From Shewanella psychrophila (GTDB lineage: Bacteria; Pseudomonadota; Gammaproteobacteria; Enterobacterales; Shewanellaceae), in the NCBI RefSeq assembly GCF_002005305.1, contig NZ_CP014782.1, positions 1,612,001-1,676,000 of the forward strand: a stretch of DNA of 64,000 bases. The letters run 5' to 3'. Below are positions 8,629 to 16,988 of this stretch, one piece after another. Both the position numbers and the translations under genes were made by a program. Under the pieces are notes generated by a model that did not search any database, had not been told where the DNA came from, and was given only the letters and a program-made list of their open reading frames with translations. Positions within the stretch are counted from its first letter, which is position 1. Each line of letters starts with the position of its first letter.

Positions 8629-10413
8629 TTATAGCGGCTCATCCCATAACACCTTAATTGGCTGCTCTAGCCAAGGCAGGGCGATCATATTCACAGGCCA
8701 GGGCCAGTCGTTAAGTAACACATCAAAGCTCGCAGGAGCGATATGTAGCACAGGCTCAGCATCATCAGCAGATAACCAACCGGGACGTTGCAAAAACCAT
8801 TGCTGAATATCCCCAGCAGAGAGCTTTTGCCATGTTCCTTGCAAGGCCTTTGGCAAATTGTCCAACCAACTTGTTAAGAATGCTTGTGTCGCCTCGTTCA
8901 ATACTACAGGCTCAGACGTCGCCTCTTGCGTCAGTCCACACAACAGTAAAACAAGTGGTGAATTGATATTTTGTTCGTCATCTTGCCAAGACTGAGTGAA
9001 CCAAGTTAAACAAGACGCCGCTTGCAACTGCATGTCACGACTCAAAAATTTATTATCCTGGGTTAACTGTAACTGACGAAACACACTGGGTAAAAAAGGC
9101 CACAACAAACTTAAGCCTGCTGCAGGAATGTGGATCCATGAGCGGTCATTGTCCATCCCTTTATTGCGCAAGGCAATCCGTGGTGCAGATGCAGACTCCT
9201 GTGCCCCCCCGCTATTGTGCAAGGCAATCTGTGGTGCAGATGCAGACTCCTGTGCTGCCCCCCTATTATGCAAGGTAATTTGTGGTGCTGATGCAGACTC
9301 CAGTGCTATCCCCCTATTGTGCAAGGTAATTTGTGGTGCTGAAAGCGGCGATTGCCCCTTCTCACGAACCGGACCATATTCAGTATTAACTATCGGCCGA
9401 TCCACAACACCTATCTGCTCCGATGCAGACCCCTTATTGAGCAAGGTAATTTCTGATGCACAAAGCGGCGATTGCCCCTTCTCACGAACCGGACCATATT
9501 CAGTGTTAACTATCGGCCGATCCACAATATCTATCAGCTCCAATGCAGACTCCTGTACTATCCCTTTATTGAGCCAGTTATTGAGCAAGGTAATTTGTGA
9601 TGCACAAAGCTGCGACTGTACGCGCTTACGCAGCTTTTCATCTCGCCAAAGTACCGTTAATCCATTAGCCTTAACGCTCATGTTTTCCTTGGCAGATAAT
9701 ACCTCCTTAAACAATTTAATTAGCACTTGCTGTTCATATACCGTGTTAACTGTCGGTCGAACAATCGGCTGATGAGGTAGCAGAGTGAATTCAGGATGTA
9801 CCAGACTGTAGTACAATGCACAAAGTTGCAGTGTAGCAGGGGTTAGGCTGCCTTTCACAACCAATAACGGCACCCACTCTTGGCACAGTTCCTTAAACTT
9901 TGAGGCAGGCAGACTACGATGTAATTGCCTTGCCCCACTGTATTCGAGGCAAGCCTGTGCCAGTTTTCCTAGCGCCAATTGAGGTCTTACGCCTAACAGC
10001 TCAACAAAGGTTTTATCTATCACGCTAGTAGAGGAAACCGCTCCCGCTGTCAGTAAGCTAAGCTGCTCATCGGTATTGGCAACAGGTTTCCCCGCAGAGT
10101 CATGGTCCGTATCTAGCTCTGACAGTAATCGCTTAAGCTCACGCTCCAGCAGTATCTCCAACCTTTGACAAAAATGATGCTCGAAAGCATAAGCGGATAA
10201 CTCCCCTAAATCGATAACCAGAGGTTTAAGCAGGCAAAACATTTGACCGCCAGCACCGAGCCGCGACAATACGCGATCGAGCCGTTTTTTTAGCTCAGTA
10301 TGAAACAGCTGGCTGCAACGCTGACTAAAATATTCGCCATGGTTGGCCGCTAGAGAAAGGGAGATGCGCAGTTTGTCTATTCGGTGAGTGGATACCGGTA
10401 AAGTATCGGCCAT
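8629..10413 (-). CDS. eCIS tape-measure protein (Afp14/Pvc14-like) with internal repeats
   Basis: A 594-residue protein opening with the conserved CIS tape-measure pattern (THRIDKLRISLSL, then LLKPLVIDLGEL and a long helical run). In Afp this protein sets tube length. The C-terminal 190 residues are also typical (WQKLSAGDIQQWFLQRPGW, PWPVNMIALPWLEQP). The middle, residues about 270-425, is made of tandem repeats: two 40-residue units followed by four 17-residue units with the core SAPQITLHNRG. The ATG follows AGGAG. It is followed about 100 bases on by the ATPase gene. The repeats may make particle length variable between strains. Confidence 0.85.
   Translation of the reverse strand: MADTLPVSTHRIDKLRISLSLAANHGEYFSQRCSQLFHTELKKRLDRVLSRLGAGGQMFCLLKPLVIDLGELSAYAFEHHFCQRLEILLERELKRLLSELDTDHDSAGKPVANTDEQLSLLTAGAVSSTSVIDKTFVELLGVRPQLALGKLAQACLEYSGARQLHRSLPASKFKELCQEWVPLLVVKGSLTPATLQLCALYYSLVHPEFTLLPHQPIVRPTVNTVYEQQVLIKLFKEVLSAKENMSVKANGLTVLWRDEKLRKRVQSQLCASQITLLNNWLNKGIVQESALELIDIVDRPIVNTEYGPVREKGQSPLCASEITLLNKGSASEQIGVVDRPIVNTEYGPVREKGQSPLSAPQITLHNRGIALESASAPQITLHNRGAAQESASAPQIALHNSGGAQESASAPRIALRNKGMDNDRSWIHIPAAGLSLLWPFLPSVFRQLQLTQDNKFLSRDMQLQAASCLTWFTQSWQDDEQNINSPLVLLLCGLTQEATSEPVVLNEATQAFLTSWLDNLPKALQGTWQKLSAGDIQQWFLQRPGWLSADDAEPVLHIAPASFDVLLNDWPWPVNMIALPWLEQPIKVLWDEPL
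9145..9595. repeat. Tandem repeats inside the tape-measure gene
   Basis: Two nested arrays in the coding sequence. From about 9145 to 9350 there are four copies of a 51-bp unit (for example starting near 9166 and 9217). From about 9355 to 9594 there are two copies of a 120-bp unit; the string CTCACGAACCGGACCATATT recurs at 9361 and 9481. All units are multiples of three, so gain or loss of copies keeps the frame. Confidence 0.9.
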
Positions 10414-10458
10414 GTAACACTCCTGATTGACTAACTATTGGACAGTGTAGCTGTACGA

Positions 10459-10497
10459 TGAGGCCCTGAGCCTTTATCAGCGATAAGGCTGAGGCCT
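10459..10497. repeat. Strong hairpin between the anchor remnant and the tape-measure gene
   Basis: GAGGCCCTGAGCCTTTATC pairs with GATAAGGCTGAGGCCTTT around a 3-base loop, with a small bulge. It abuts the stop of the 63-codon gene. No T-tract follows on the minus strand, so it is more likely an mRNA stability or processing element than a terminator. Confidence 0.65.
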
Positions 10498-10689
10498 TTA
10501 GACATTTTCAGCCGTCCGAACCTGCCCAGCTAGGATAATTAAATTATTGAAGTCTTCTGCTTTCGGCACCATACCAGTTTTGAAGCTTTGAGCTAAGTTG
10601 CATGGGATAATACCCCTATCTTGCTTAGGTTGCTTACTTGTATCATTGTTCACATTTACTCTTTTAAAATTGAGTGAATAAGCCTGCAT
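10498..10689 (-). CDS. 63-residue tail-fibre anchor-like fragment (position of Afp13)
   Basis: A short protein whose residues 32-50 (LAQSFKTGMVPKAEDFNNL) match the N-terminal anchor of the tail-fibre-like protein at 24.2-25.3 kb (LAGSLKTAFAAGQVPTEMNF). In Afp/PVC loci the fibre gene afp13 sits exactly here, between Afp12 and the tape measure. I infer that only the particle-binding anchor is left and that the receptor-binding part was lost or moved. The start is unsure: an internal GTG eleven codons in has an AAGAG site and could be used instead. Confidence 0.6.
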   Translation of the reverse strand: MQAYSLNFKRVNVNNDTSKQPKQDRGIIPCNLAQSFKTGMVPKAEDFNNLIILAGQVRTAENV

Positions 10690-10747
10690 AGAGATTCATC
10701 CCCATACAGGGCAGTAAGTTTGAATATGTCACTGATACTTATTTTGT

Positions 10748-13510
10748 CTAAGGTACTGCTTCCTCTGGGTTGACCTGGAAAATAGCGCGTTCGTAGATGT
10801 AATTTTGACGAGTCGCATCATCAATTGTTGCCAGGTCGTTGAGCTGCTCCTCATTCACAATAAATGAATAGCCGATCCCATGCAGATTCGACGGCTTACG
10901 GCCCAGGGTCAGGAAATTAAGCACGGTATAAGAATCAACTCCCATCTTGCAGCCATCGTCTACCCAAGGATCTAGTTGCTGAGAGAAGGAATCGAAATCG
11001 TCTTGATCCATCCACTGGAGCAAGGCCTGACAATGATGTGGTAAGTCGGAGCGCAGAATGTCTTTGATCCACTGTTCAACCTCTAACCACTGTTCAGGCT
11101 TAGCTAAAGCCTGTTTATTAAGGACAATACTCAGCATAAAGGAAAATCGATCTATCGGATCATCTGAATCTAGATACCAGAAATAGGAGTCCTTGATGAC
11201 CGTACCATCTGTTATGAGATCCCCGGCGGAGTTTTTCAATGTCACTGTGTGGTTATATCTATCTATGCTTTCGATAGTATATTTTTCTCCAGCCACATCC
11301 CGTGTATCTGCTGTCACCGTATCTTGAGCTACTACAAGGATGTTACCCTCTTTGGCAAGCACCGGAAAAGGCTTAAGCGTAAACTTTTGTCCATTCTCAC
11401 GGAAAGTATCATCGACAACGGCCATAATATTAAAGGCTATATCCGCAATAAAGCGGTCCGAGGCGATAATGTTGACTTCCGTGCCCTCCGCAACAATATC
11501 TTCCAAGTGGTTAACTAAAGGGGTTGAGGCTATCTTGATAAAGATAGCCTCAGGTGTAACTTGGTCAACCAGCAAGCACTCAATCGGGAAATAATTTTCT
11601 CCTTCCCCAAGTCGTTTGTTAGGAGCTGTCAGGAACTTCAGTGTCACTAACATCCCGGCTCGATACTGATTATTCGAGTTATTCAAGGATAGTTTAAGAC
11701 GTTCTTTATCCCCGTCGACTTCCCTAGCAGTCACACTAGCCAGGTCAAAACTAGTTACACTAGGAGAGAGTGGCATTGCTCGCCGCGTCTCGACAACACG
11801 AATCAACCCAGAGTCAATCCCAATTTTGCCAGCAATGCGTTGAGTGATGTTGTCGTAGCCAGCCCTGTGATATTGATCATAGGGTAAATGTGCCAACTGC
11901 TCGCGCTGGCTTTTGATATAATCCTCTCGCAATTTTGAAAACACATTTTGACCGACCGTCTCATTAAAATAACCAGTCAGATATTGTAAACTCGCCAGTG
12001 TTTGCCCGTAGTCTTCACTGTGAGCTTTACGGAAAGAGTTAAGTCCCCGTTTATACCCTTCATGAACCGTATCCGATACACTGCCGTCATTAAAGGGCCA
12101 CTGTGTATCCTCCAAGTTAATACTCTTGCCCAGCGCCGTTTGGTCAAACGACAACAGCCGGGGGATCTGTTCCAATTGCTGGTACTCATTGGCAAGCACT
12201 TGCTCGATTGGCAATAAGAACTGATGCAGTTTTGTTGGAGAATCTTTAGGAGTCACGGGCTGCAACAAGTTATAACAAGCGGGGACCACCTCGGTCACAG
12301 ACCCATACTCAGCCACATTGTTATACTGCCCCACAAAGCTGACTATATCGCTATTATCAATCAGTTTTTTTGGGGGGATCCAAGCTGCTATATTACCAAA
12401 GTCTTTCGATAATTCATCCTGACTCTTTGTTTTTAGGCTGACATTAGCAAGAATACTGTCAACTGTATGACCAAAAGACAGGTACATGTTTGGATCTACT
12501 TCAACGGTCAGGTCTGTAGGGCCAGTAATAATCTTGCTGACGCCAGATATCGCCTGTAGCTTAGCAAGTAATTGGCTGTATTTAAATGTGACTGCTTGGG
12601 TGTAATTCCTAGCAGGTATCAATTCAGGAAGCCAACCGTGCCTTAAAAATGGGCCATTAAATATGTCCTCATTGGCTAAACCTTGCATGTTAAGATCTTG
12701 CGTCGAATAACGCTCGATAGGTGAGCAAGCAAAATCTTTGATGGTTCGATAAACCTCAGCATAAATCTTGGCGCAGGAATCCAGATCAGTTGCGCTAATA
12801 TTGCCTTCAACTTCAATCTCGAGTATCAAGTCTTTCTCTGAAACACCGAGCCAGTTAATATCAGTGAATTTTTCACCTATATTTTCTATCTTCGATAGAT
12901 ATGCTGGGAGCAGACGTTTAGCAGTGTTAAGAAGAGTATAATTCTGCTGCAATTCCTCGCCAGGAACTAAGTACAGGCTATAGTTACCTAATAATTCTCT
13001 ATCATTACTTCCATCGGCAGAGCCAACCTCCTCTTCAAATGTAAATTCGTGACTATCTGTATCATAGTAATATTTATAGCGGTCCGACTGCGATTCTTTT
13101 GCAATATAAACATCGGCAAACAAAAAGAACGCCTGCTTAAATTTATCCCCACCGTTTTGCAGGTTAAGGTCGTCATCGTTACAGTGCAGATCCAGTAGCA
13201 CTTTACGAAAATCGTCCATAGTGACAGGGCCACAAGTCAGCCCCAGTTGAGGCCCGAAGCTATCAGGAAAAACCGCTAGCTTGGCCACATTATCTATGGG
13301 CTGGGGGATGAGGAGATCTTTGAGCGGAAGTGCTTGTCGCCTTGCTAGCTCGGTCACTCTGTCCGTCACCCCCTCGAGTAAGGTGATACCTGGATCATGC
13401 TCAGCTTTATCAGACCAGATTTGGCCAGAAAAGTGCTCTAATGATTGTAATGCCCGTCCCCAGAAACTCTCAACACTTGTTTCAGGGAGTGTAGTATCGT
13501 TATTGTCCAT
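10748..13510 (-). CDS. eCIS baseplate wedge protein (Afp12/Pvc12-like)
   Basis: A 920-residue protein with the N-terminal signature SVESFWGRALQSLEHFSGQ followed by DPGITLLEGVTDRVTELA, the hallmark of Afp12/Pvc12, a homologue of the T4 gp6/gp7 wedge and phage P2 J-like proteins. It forms the hexameric baseplate around the spike with Afp11. Residues 590-800 are a beta-rich inserted region, and the C-terminus returns to a helical conserved segment. The start follows AGAGGT; the Afp11 gene ends 18 bases upstream. Length and order match known eCIS loci. Confidence 0.88.
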   Translation of the reverse strand: MDNNDTTLPETSVESFWGRALQSLEHFSGQIWSDKAEHDPGITLLEGVTDRVTELARRQALPLKDLLIPQPIDNVAKLAVFPDSFGPQLGLTCGPVTMDDFRKVLLDLHCNDDDLNLQNGGDKFKQAFFLFADVYIAKESQSDRYKYYYDTDSHEFTFEEEVGSADGSNDRELLGNYSLYLVPGEELQQNYTLLNTAKRLLPAYLSKIENIGEKFTDINWLGVSEKDLILEIEVEGNISATDLDSCAKIYAEVYRTIKDFACSPIERYSTQDLNMQGLANEDIFNGPFLRHGWLPELIPARNYTQAVTFKYSQLLAKLQAISGVSKIITGPTDLTVEVDPNMYLSFGHTVDSILANVSLKTKSQDELSKDFGNIAAWIPPKKLIDNSDIVSFVGQYNNVAEYGSVTEVVPACYNLLQPVTPKDSPTKLHQFLLPIEQVLANEYQQLEQIPRLLSFDQTALGKSINLEDTQWPFNDGSVSDTVHEGYKRGLNSFRKAHSEDYGQTLASLQYLTGYFNETVGQNVFSKLREDYIKSQREQLAHLPYDQYHRAGYDNITQRIAGKIGIDSGLIRVVETRRAMPLSPSVTSFDLASVTAREVDGDKERLKLSLNNSNNQYRAGMLVTLKFLTAPNKRLGEGENYFPIECLLVDQVTPEAIFIKIASTPLVNHLEDIVAEGTEVNIIASDRFIADIAFNIMAVVDDTFRENGQKFTLKPFPVLAKEGNILVVAQDTVTADTRDVAGEKYTIESIDRYNHTVTLKNSAGDLITDGTVIKDSYFWYLDSDDPIDRFSFMLSIVLNKQALAKPEQWLEVEQWIKDILRSDLPHHCQALLQWMDQDDFDSFSQQLDPWVDDGCKMGVDSYTVLNFLTLGRKPSNLHGIGYSFIVNEEQLNDLATIDDATRQNYIYERAIFQVNPEEAVP

Positions 13511-13528
13511 GTCTTACCTCTAAATTAA

Positions 13529-16027
13529 TCAAGAAATGGTGATGTCGATATAGTCAGCAGCAAACACCAACACCTGCCCACTCTCTGCTAATATGGATTC
13601 TGTATCTGATGACTTGGTCGGTTTAGCCAAAGTCAGTGCAGTGACATCATCGACCAATGGGTGGCACTGTATACATGCTAAAACATCATAATAATCAAAC
13701 TGGTTGCCAACCCGAGGTCCTAGCTCTTGCTTTGACGCCCAGGGCATATAATGTTGCAGCAGTGATTTTGTTAACTGGGCTTTAGCATAAACAGGATTAA
13801 CATCAGGCTTGAAGTCGACAGTGCACACTAGTGACACAATTATGTATTCAGGGTTAGCCACAAGGATATTTGCCCATTCAGAGCCGCGTGTGGTTAAATC
13901 GCTCTGCACCTCACTCAACTTCTGTTGGCCTAGTGCTGGTTCATTAAGTGTACCGACTTCATTATTGACCGCCTTAGGCACCAGCACGTATTTTTGTATT
14001 TTGTCTGTCTGAGTACCAAGGACCACATCATACAGATATGCAAACTTGTCTTTGGCTAATGTGATTATATCTGCGCAAGAAACTGCACGATTACGATGCG
14101 ACAGCTGATTGGCGACTCTAGAGTTAAATTCTGCGGTTGATTCTGCCGCCTTGCCTCCCCATGATTGCCATGGCTGCACGACTTCTGAAACACCTTCAAT
14201 ATCCGTCTGCAGCGCTGCGATACTTTCAGGCGCTAATACTTGACTCGTTACCGTATCTGTCAATTGGTTAGCATTCGATAACACCGCTGTAGAGGCGTTG
14301 GTCAAGATGCCGTTTAAAGTTATCCCCTTTACATTCACCATCTGAAAACCAGCAACGGCGAGATACTTATCCCCATCATCCAACCAAGCCAAATTTCTTT
14401 CTAGGCGTATAGTTTTTACTCTATTTTTTACTTCAGGCCATGTGAACGTAACAGACTTTTCAGTACTGCCCTCTGGATCATTAATTATCTCAGTGCAAAT
14501 TACACGTCCATCTTCGTCCATCAATATGAGTTTAGCTTGATCAATGTGACGCCCAGGCCTGGTTATATTTCTGAAATAAACAGTTAGCAGATTAAGGTCA
14601 CTAGGCCCCTCTAACGTAACTTCTATAGAGGGAGTTGTGTCTACGCTGCCAGAATGCCAACAAGTGTCTATATCGCCATCGATAGCACGATCTTTAACAT
14701 AATCATTATCCCATGTACTAGACACAACACAGCTTTCCAACCCAACGCTGTTGTCACCCCTTATCCATTTCCTGCCGTTATTTATAGCATCCATTGGCAA
14801 TATCGCAGACCATGTGCCACTTTGTGACAAGCCGCTGGTGTTATCAACTAAAGATGAATCCAGAGATTGCCAAGAGCGATTAACGTCAAGATAACTCCAC
14901 TGTACACTTCTTTTATCGGGAGTATTTAAATCTAAAAACAGCGCGAGTGTATCTCCCAGGCTAAGGTCTTTGAAACCGATATAAATGTATCTTTTATCCA
15001 GCTCGATACCATCGGTTGGCCATACTTTTATAGCTTCGTCATCTTCATCGAATTTCCCATTCGCATTCGCATTCGAATTCGCAGCTATAGTACTCATGTC
15101 ATTAATGTCATTATCACTCACATATAGCGCACTGAAGTGATTTTTATTCGCTAACACATCTTGTTCCAGGCAATACTCTATGTCGGTGCCATTGTCATCT
15201 TGCCCCGCGAGTAGCACACTGCCTTTCGCTACCATGACTGCTGAGGCTTGCTCCTCCTCTAATAACACCGACACAGCAACCTGTGATGGCTCAGCTTCTC
15301 GCGCTGTTAGCCCGAGAAAATCACGATAATACAAATCACGATGTCTTGCAGGAAAGCGATTCATCAAGGCTTGTGGGGTTTCCAGCATTTTCATCAAGGC
15401 AAATAAGAATGCTTGCTGCGGGGCTAGGTCCCCTTTCGAGAGCGAGGGATTTGAGTAGAGTTCAGCCAGTTTATCGACAGTTTGGTCTTTAAAATACACA
15501 TCGGCCCAAGTCGTCTTGTAAGTGACAAAATTGATGTCCTCCACGCACAAATATGAGTATTTAGAAAGGATTCTCTCTATTCTCACTTTTGCCACTAAAT
15601 CAATGTTACTTATATCAACCTCATATTGGGTTATGCCATCATCTATTTCAAATACTTCAAGAGTTTCCCCCTGTTTGTCCTTTAACGTGATTTTGATATC
15701 AGTTAAGTAGTCGGTATCAGATCTGAATGTAATATTTATCTGTTGTTTAATAGGTGCTTTAAAATTGAATTCTACATAGGGGTTAAATGAGTTGTCCGAA
15801 GCCCAATCCGCCGTAGTATCATCGAACATACTTTCTATTGAATTTGCCCAATATGTACCACTGACATTAATATCAATATCTGCTCTAGGCACTGAAATAA
15901 TAGTGTTATCAAATGGAATATTCGCCGCATAGTCATAAATATACTGCAGCTTGTCTTTCACTGTGCGGTTATCGAGTTGAAAGCTTGTATCGTCGTCGAT
16001 ACTGGCTAGATCGCTGGTATTTACCAT
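13529..16027 (-). CDS. eCIS baseplate protein (Afp11/Pvc11-like) with two discoidin-like insertions
   Basis: The frame is open from 16150, but that would overlap the Afp10 gene and begin with an unrelated sequence. I choose the ATG at 16027 (MVNTSDLASIDDDT), giving 832 residues; the ribosome site is weak. The core is baseplate J-like: LYYRDFLGL, SVLLEEEQAS and the C-terminal STAEFNSRVANQLSHRNRAV. Two extra beta-sandwich modules look like F5/8 type C domains: residues about 55-172 (with DWASDN and VRIERI) and about 425-567 (VVSSTWDNDYVKDRAIDGD, CWHSG, TIRLERN). Such domains bind glycans or lipids elsewhere. Their ligand here is unknown. Confidence 0.85.
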   Translation of the reverse strand: MVNTSDLASIDDDTSFQLDNRTVKDKLQYIYDYAANIPFDNTIISVPRADIDINVSGTYWANSIESMFDDTTADWASDNSFNPYVEFNFKAPIKQQINITFRSDTDYLTDIKITLKDKQGETLEVFEIDDGITQYEVDISNIDLVAKVRIERILSKYSYLCVEDINFVTYKTTWADVYFKDQTVDKLAELYSNPSLSKGDLAPQQAFLFALMKMLETPQALMNRFPARHRDLYYRDFLGLTAREAEPSQVAVSVLLEEEQASAVMVAKGSVLLAGQDDNGTDIEYCLEQDVLANKNHFSALYVSDNDINDMSTIAANSNANANGKFDEDDEAIKVWPTDGIELDKRYIYIGFKDLSLGDTLALFLDLNTPDKRSVQWSYLDVNRSWQSLDSSLVDNTSGLSQSGTWSAILPMDAINNGRKWIRGDNSVGLESCVVSSTWDNDYVKDRAIDGDIDTCWHSGSVDTTPSIEVTLEGPSDLNLLTVYFRNITRPGRHIDQAKLILMDEDGRVICTEIINDPEGSTEKSVTFTWPEVKNRVKTIRLERNLAWLDDGDKYLAVAGFQMVNVKGITLNGILTNASTAVLSNANQLTDTVTSQVLAPESIAALQTDIEGVSEVVQPWQSWGGKAAESTAEFNSRVANQLSHRNRAVSCADIITLAKDKFAYLYDVVLGTQTDKIQKYVLVPKAVNNEVGTLNEPALGQQKLSEVQSDLTTRGSEWANILVANPEYIIVSLVCTVDFKPDVNPVYAKAQLTKSLLQHYMPWASKQELGPRVGNQFDYYDVLACIQCHPLVDDVTALTLAKPTKSSDTESILAESGQVLVFAADYIDITIS

Positions 16028-16125
16028 AAAAAAGTATCCATGATTAACTGACGCATCACAAAGCTGGATGCGTAGGGGATAAATAAAAGTAAGGTGAGTA
16101 ATGAGCGTGGCGGGCTTTAAAGTCC

Positions 16126-16572
16126 TTAGCTTACAGCTACGGTTACCCAAGTTTCTGTGGGCGTAAATGTTCCACTTCCAGAGATTTTTTCAGCCCCTTC
16201 GTCTTCATGTTTTCCCGTGCTATCTATATAGGTACCCGGCGTTGTTATCGTAAACTCGGCTTCAAACTCCTGTCCTGCTAGGATCAAGATACCAGCACTG
16301 TCTACATCAGGCATGTCTTCACTCGCTTGTTGATCATCTTTTAGTTTTTTGATGCTGAGTGTGCCTTGCCCCGCCAGAAAAAGTCCGCGATTATAGCCAA
16401 CATCTAGGATAGCTGATGCTTCATCGCCTAACACACACACCTGTTTGTTGTTGATGCTTGCGTGCCCCTTCCCACTAATAGAAATATTTGTTTCTCCTAT
16501 TAGTGTTATGCCACTAAACGATGCTTTGTTATACACAACGTCATCCCCACTGACGATGACATTCCCGCTCAT
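16126..16572 (-). CDS. eCIS spike tip (Afp10/Pvc10-like, PAAR-like)
   Basis: A 148-residue all-beta protein opening MSGNVIVSGDDVVYNK, then ISGKGHASINNKQVCVLGDE. The GHA-x-I-x-x-K-x-x-C pattern recurs in the orphan protein at 50957, and marks the Afp10/Pvc10 tip that caps the VgrG-like spike. It overlaps the Afp9 gene by 4 bases (ATGA) and lies before Afp11, the canonical order. A single Cys and one His are conserved between the two paralogues. Any metal site is not provable from sequence. Confidence 0.8.
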   Translation of the reverse strand: MSGNVIVSGDDVVYNKASFSGITLIGETNISISGKGHASINNKQVCVLGDEASAILDVGYNRGLFLAGQGTLSIKKLKDDQQASEDMPDVDSAGILILAGQEFEAEFTITTPGTYIDSTGKHEDEGAEKISGSGTFTPTETWVTVAVS

Positions 16573-16976
16573 TCCAGTAACCCTTGACCATCAAACATGT
16601 CCATAGAAGCTTGCCATTGATGCACCAACTCGCTGTTACTGAGCCGGTACTGTAACAAGACATTCAGCTTTGAGGCTGAGCCACTGTCAGGTTGAACGCT
16701 AATATCGATGATCTCTACACGGCGTTCATATCGTAGCACCGACTCGTAAATCATAGCTTCCATATCAGAGATGAGTACGCTGTCAATGTTGGCAAACAGG
16801 CGTGAGTGCAAGTCGCTGCCATAAGTATCAAACATCACCCGCTCACCCGATAGCGTCTGAAATAGGATAGACAAACTTTGATTGACATCCTCTTCAAGTG
16901 AAGCTGTCATTGTTACGCCTTTATCTAGTGTAAATTCTGGTGGGAAAGCCCAACCAAGGGTTAAATTATTATCCAT
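16569..16976 (-). CDS. eCIS baseplate gp25-like protein (Afp9/Pvc9)
   Basis: A 135-residue GPW/gp25 family protein: LGWAFPPEF at the N-terminus, EEDVNQSLSILFQTLSGER with the conserved E-x-x-R type tail-lysozyme fold, then FDTYGSDL and a C-terminal beta pair. It is the sheath initiator that links baseplate to the first sheath ring. The ATG follows AGAGG. It sits between the spike fusion and the tip gene and overlaps the latter by 4 bases. Confidence 0.9.
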   Translation of the reverse strand: MDNNLTLGWAFPPEFTLDKGVTMTASLEEDVNQSLSILFQTLSGERVMFDTYGSDLHSRLFANIDSVLISDMEAMIYESVLRYERRVEIIDISVQPDSGSASKLNVLLQYRLSNSELVHQWQASMDMFDGQGLLE

Positions 16977-16988
16977 ACTTGCCTCTGC

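Noticed and set aside
9128..9772. 214-codon plus frame with repeats
   Set aside because: It is a shadow of the tandem repeats in the tape-measure gene on the other strand. No ribosome site.
10459..10497. Hairpin as a terminator inside the eCIS operon
   Set aside because: No T-tract on the minus strand, and downstream genes have no separate promoter that I can see.
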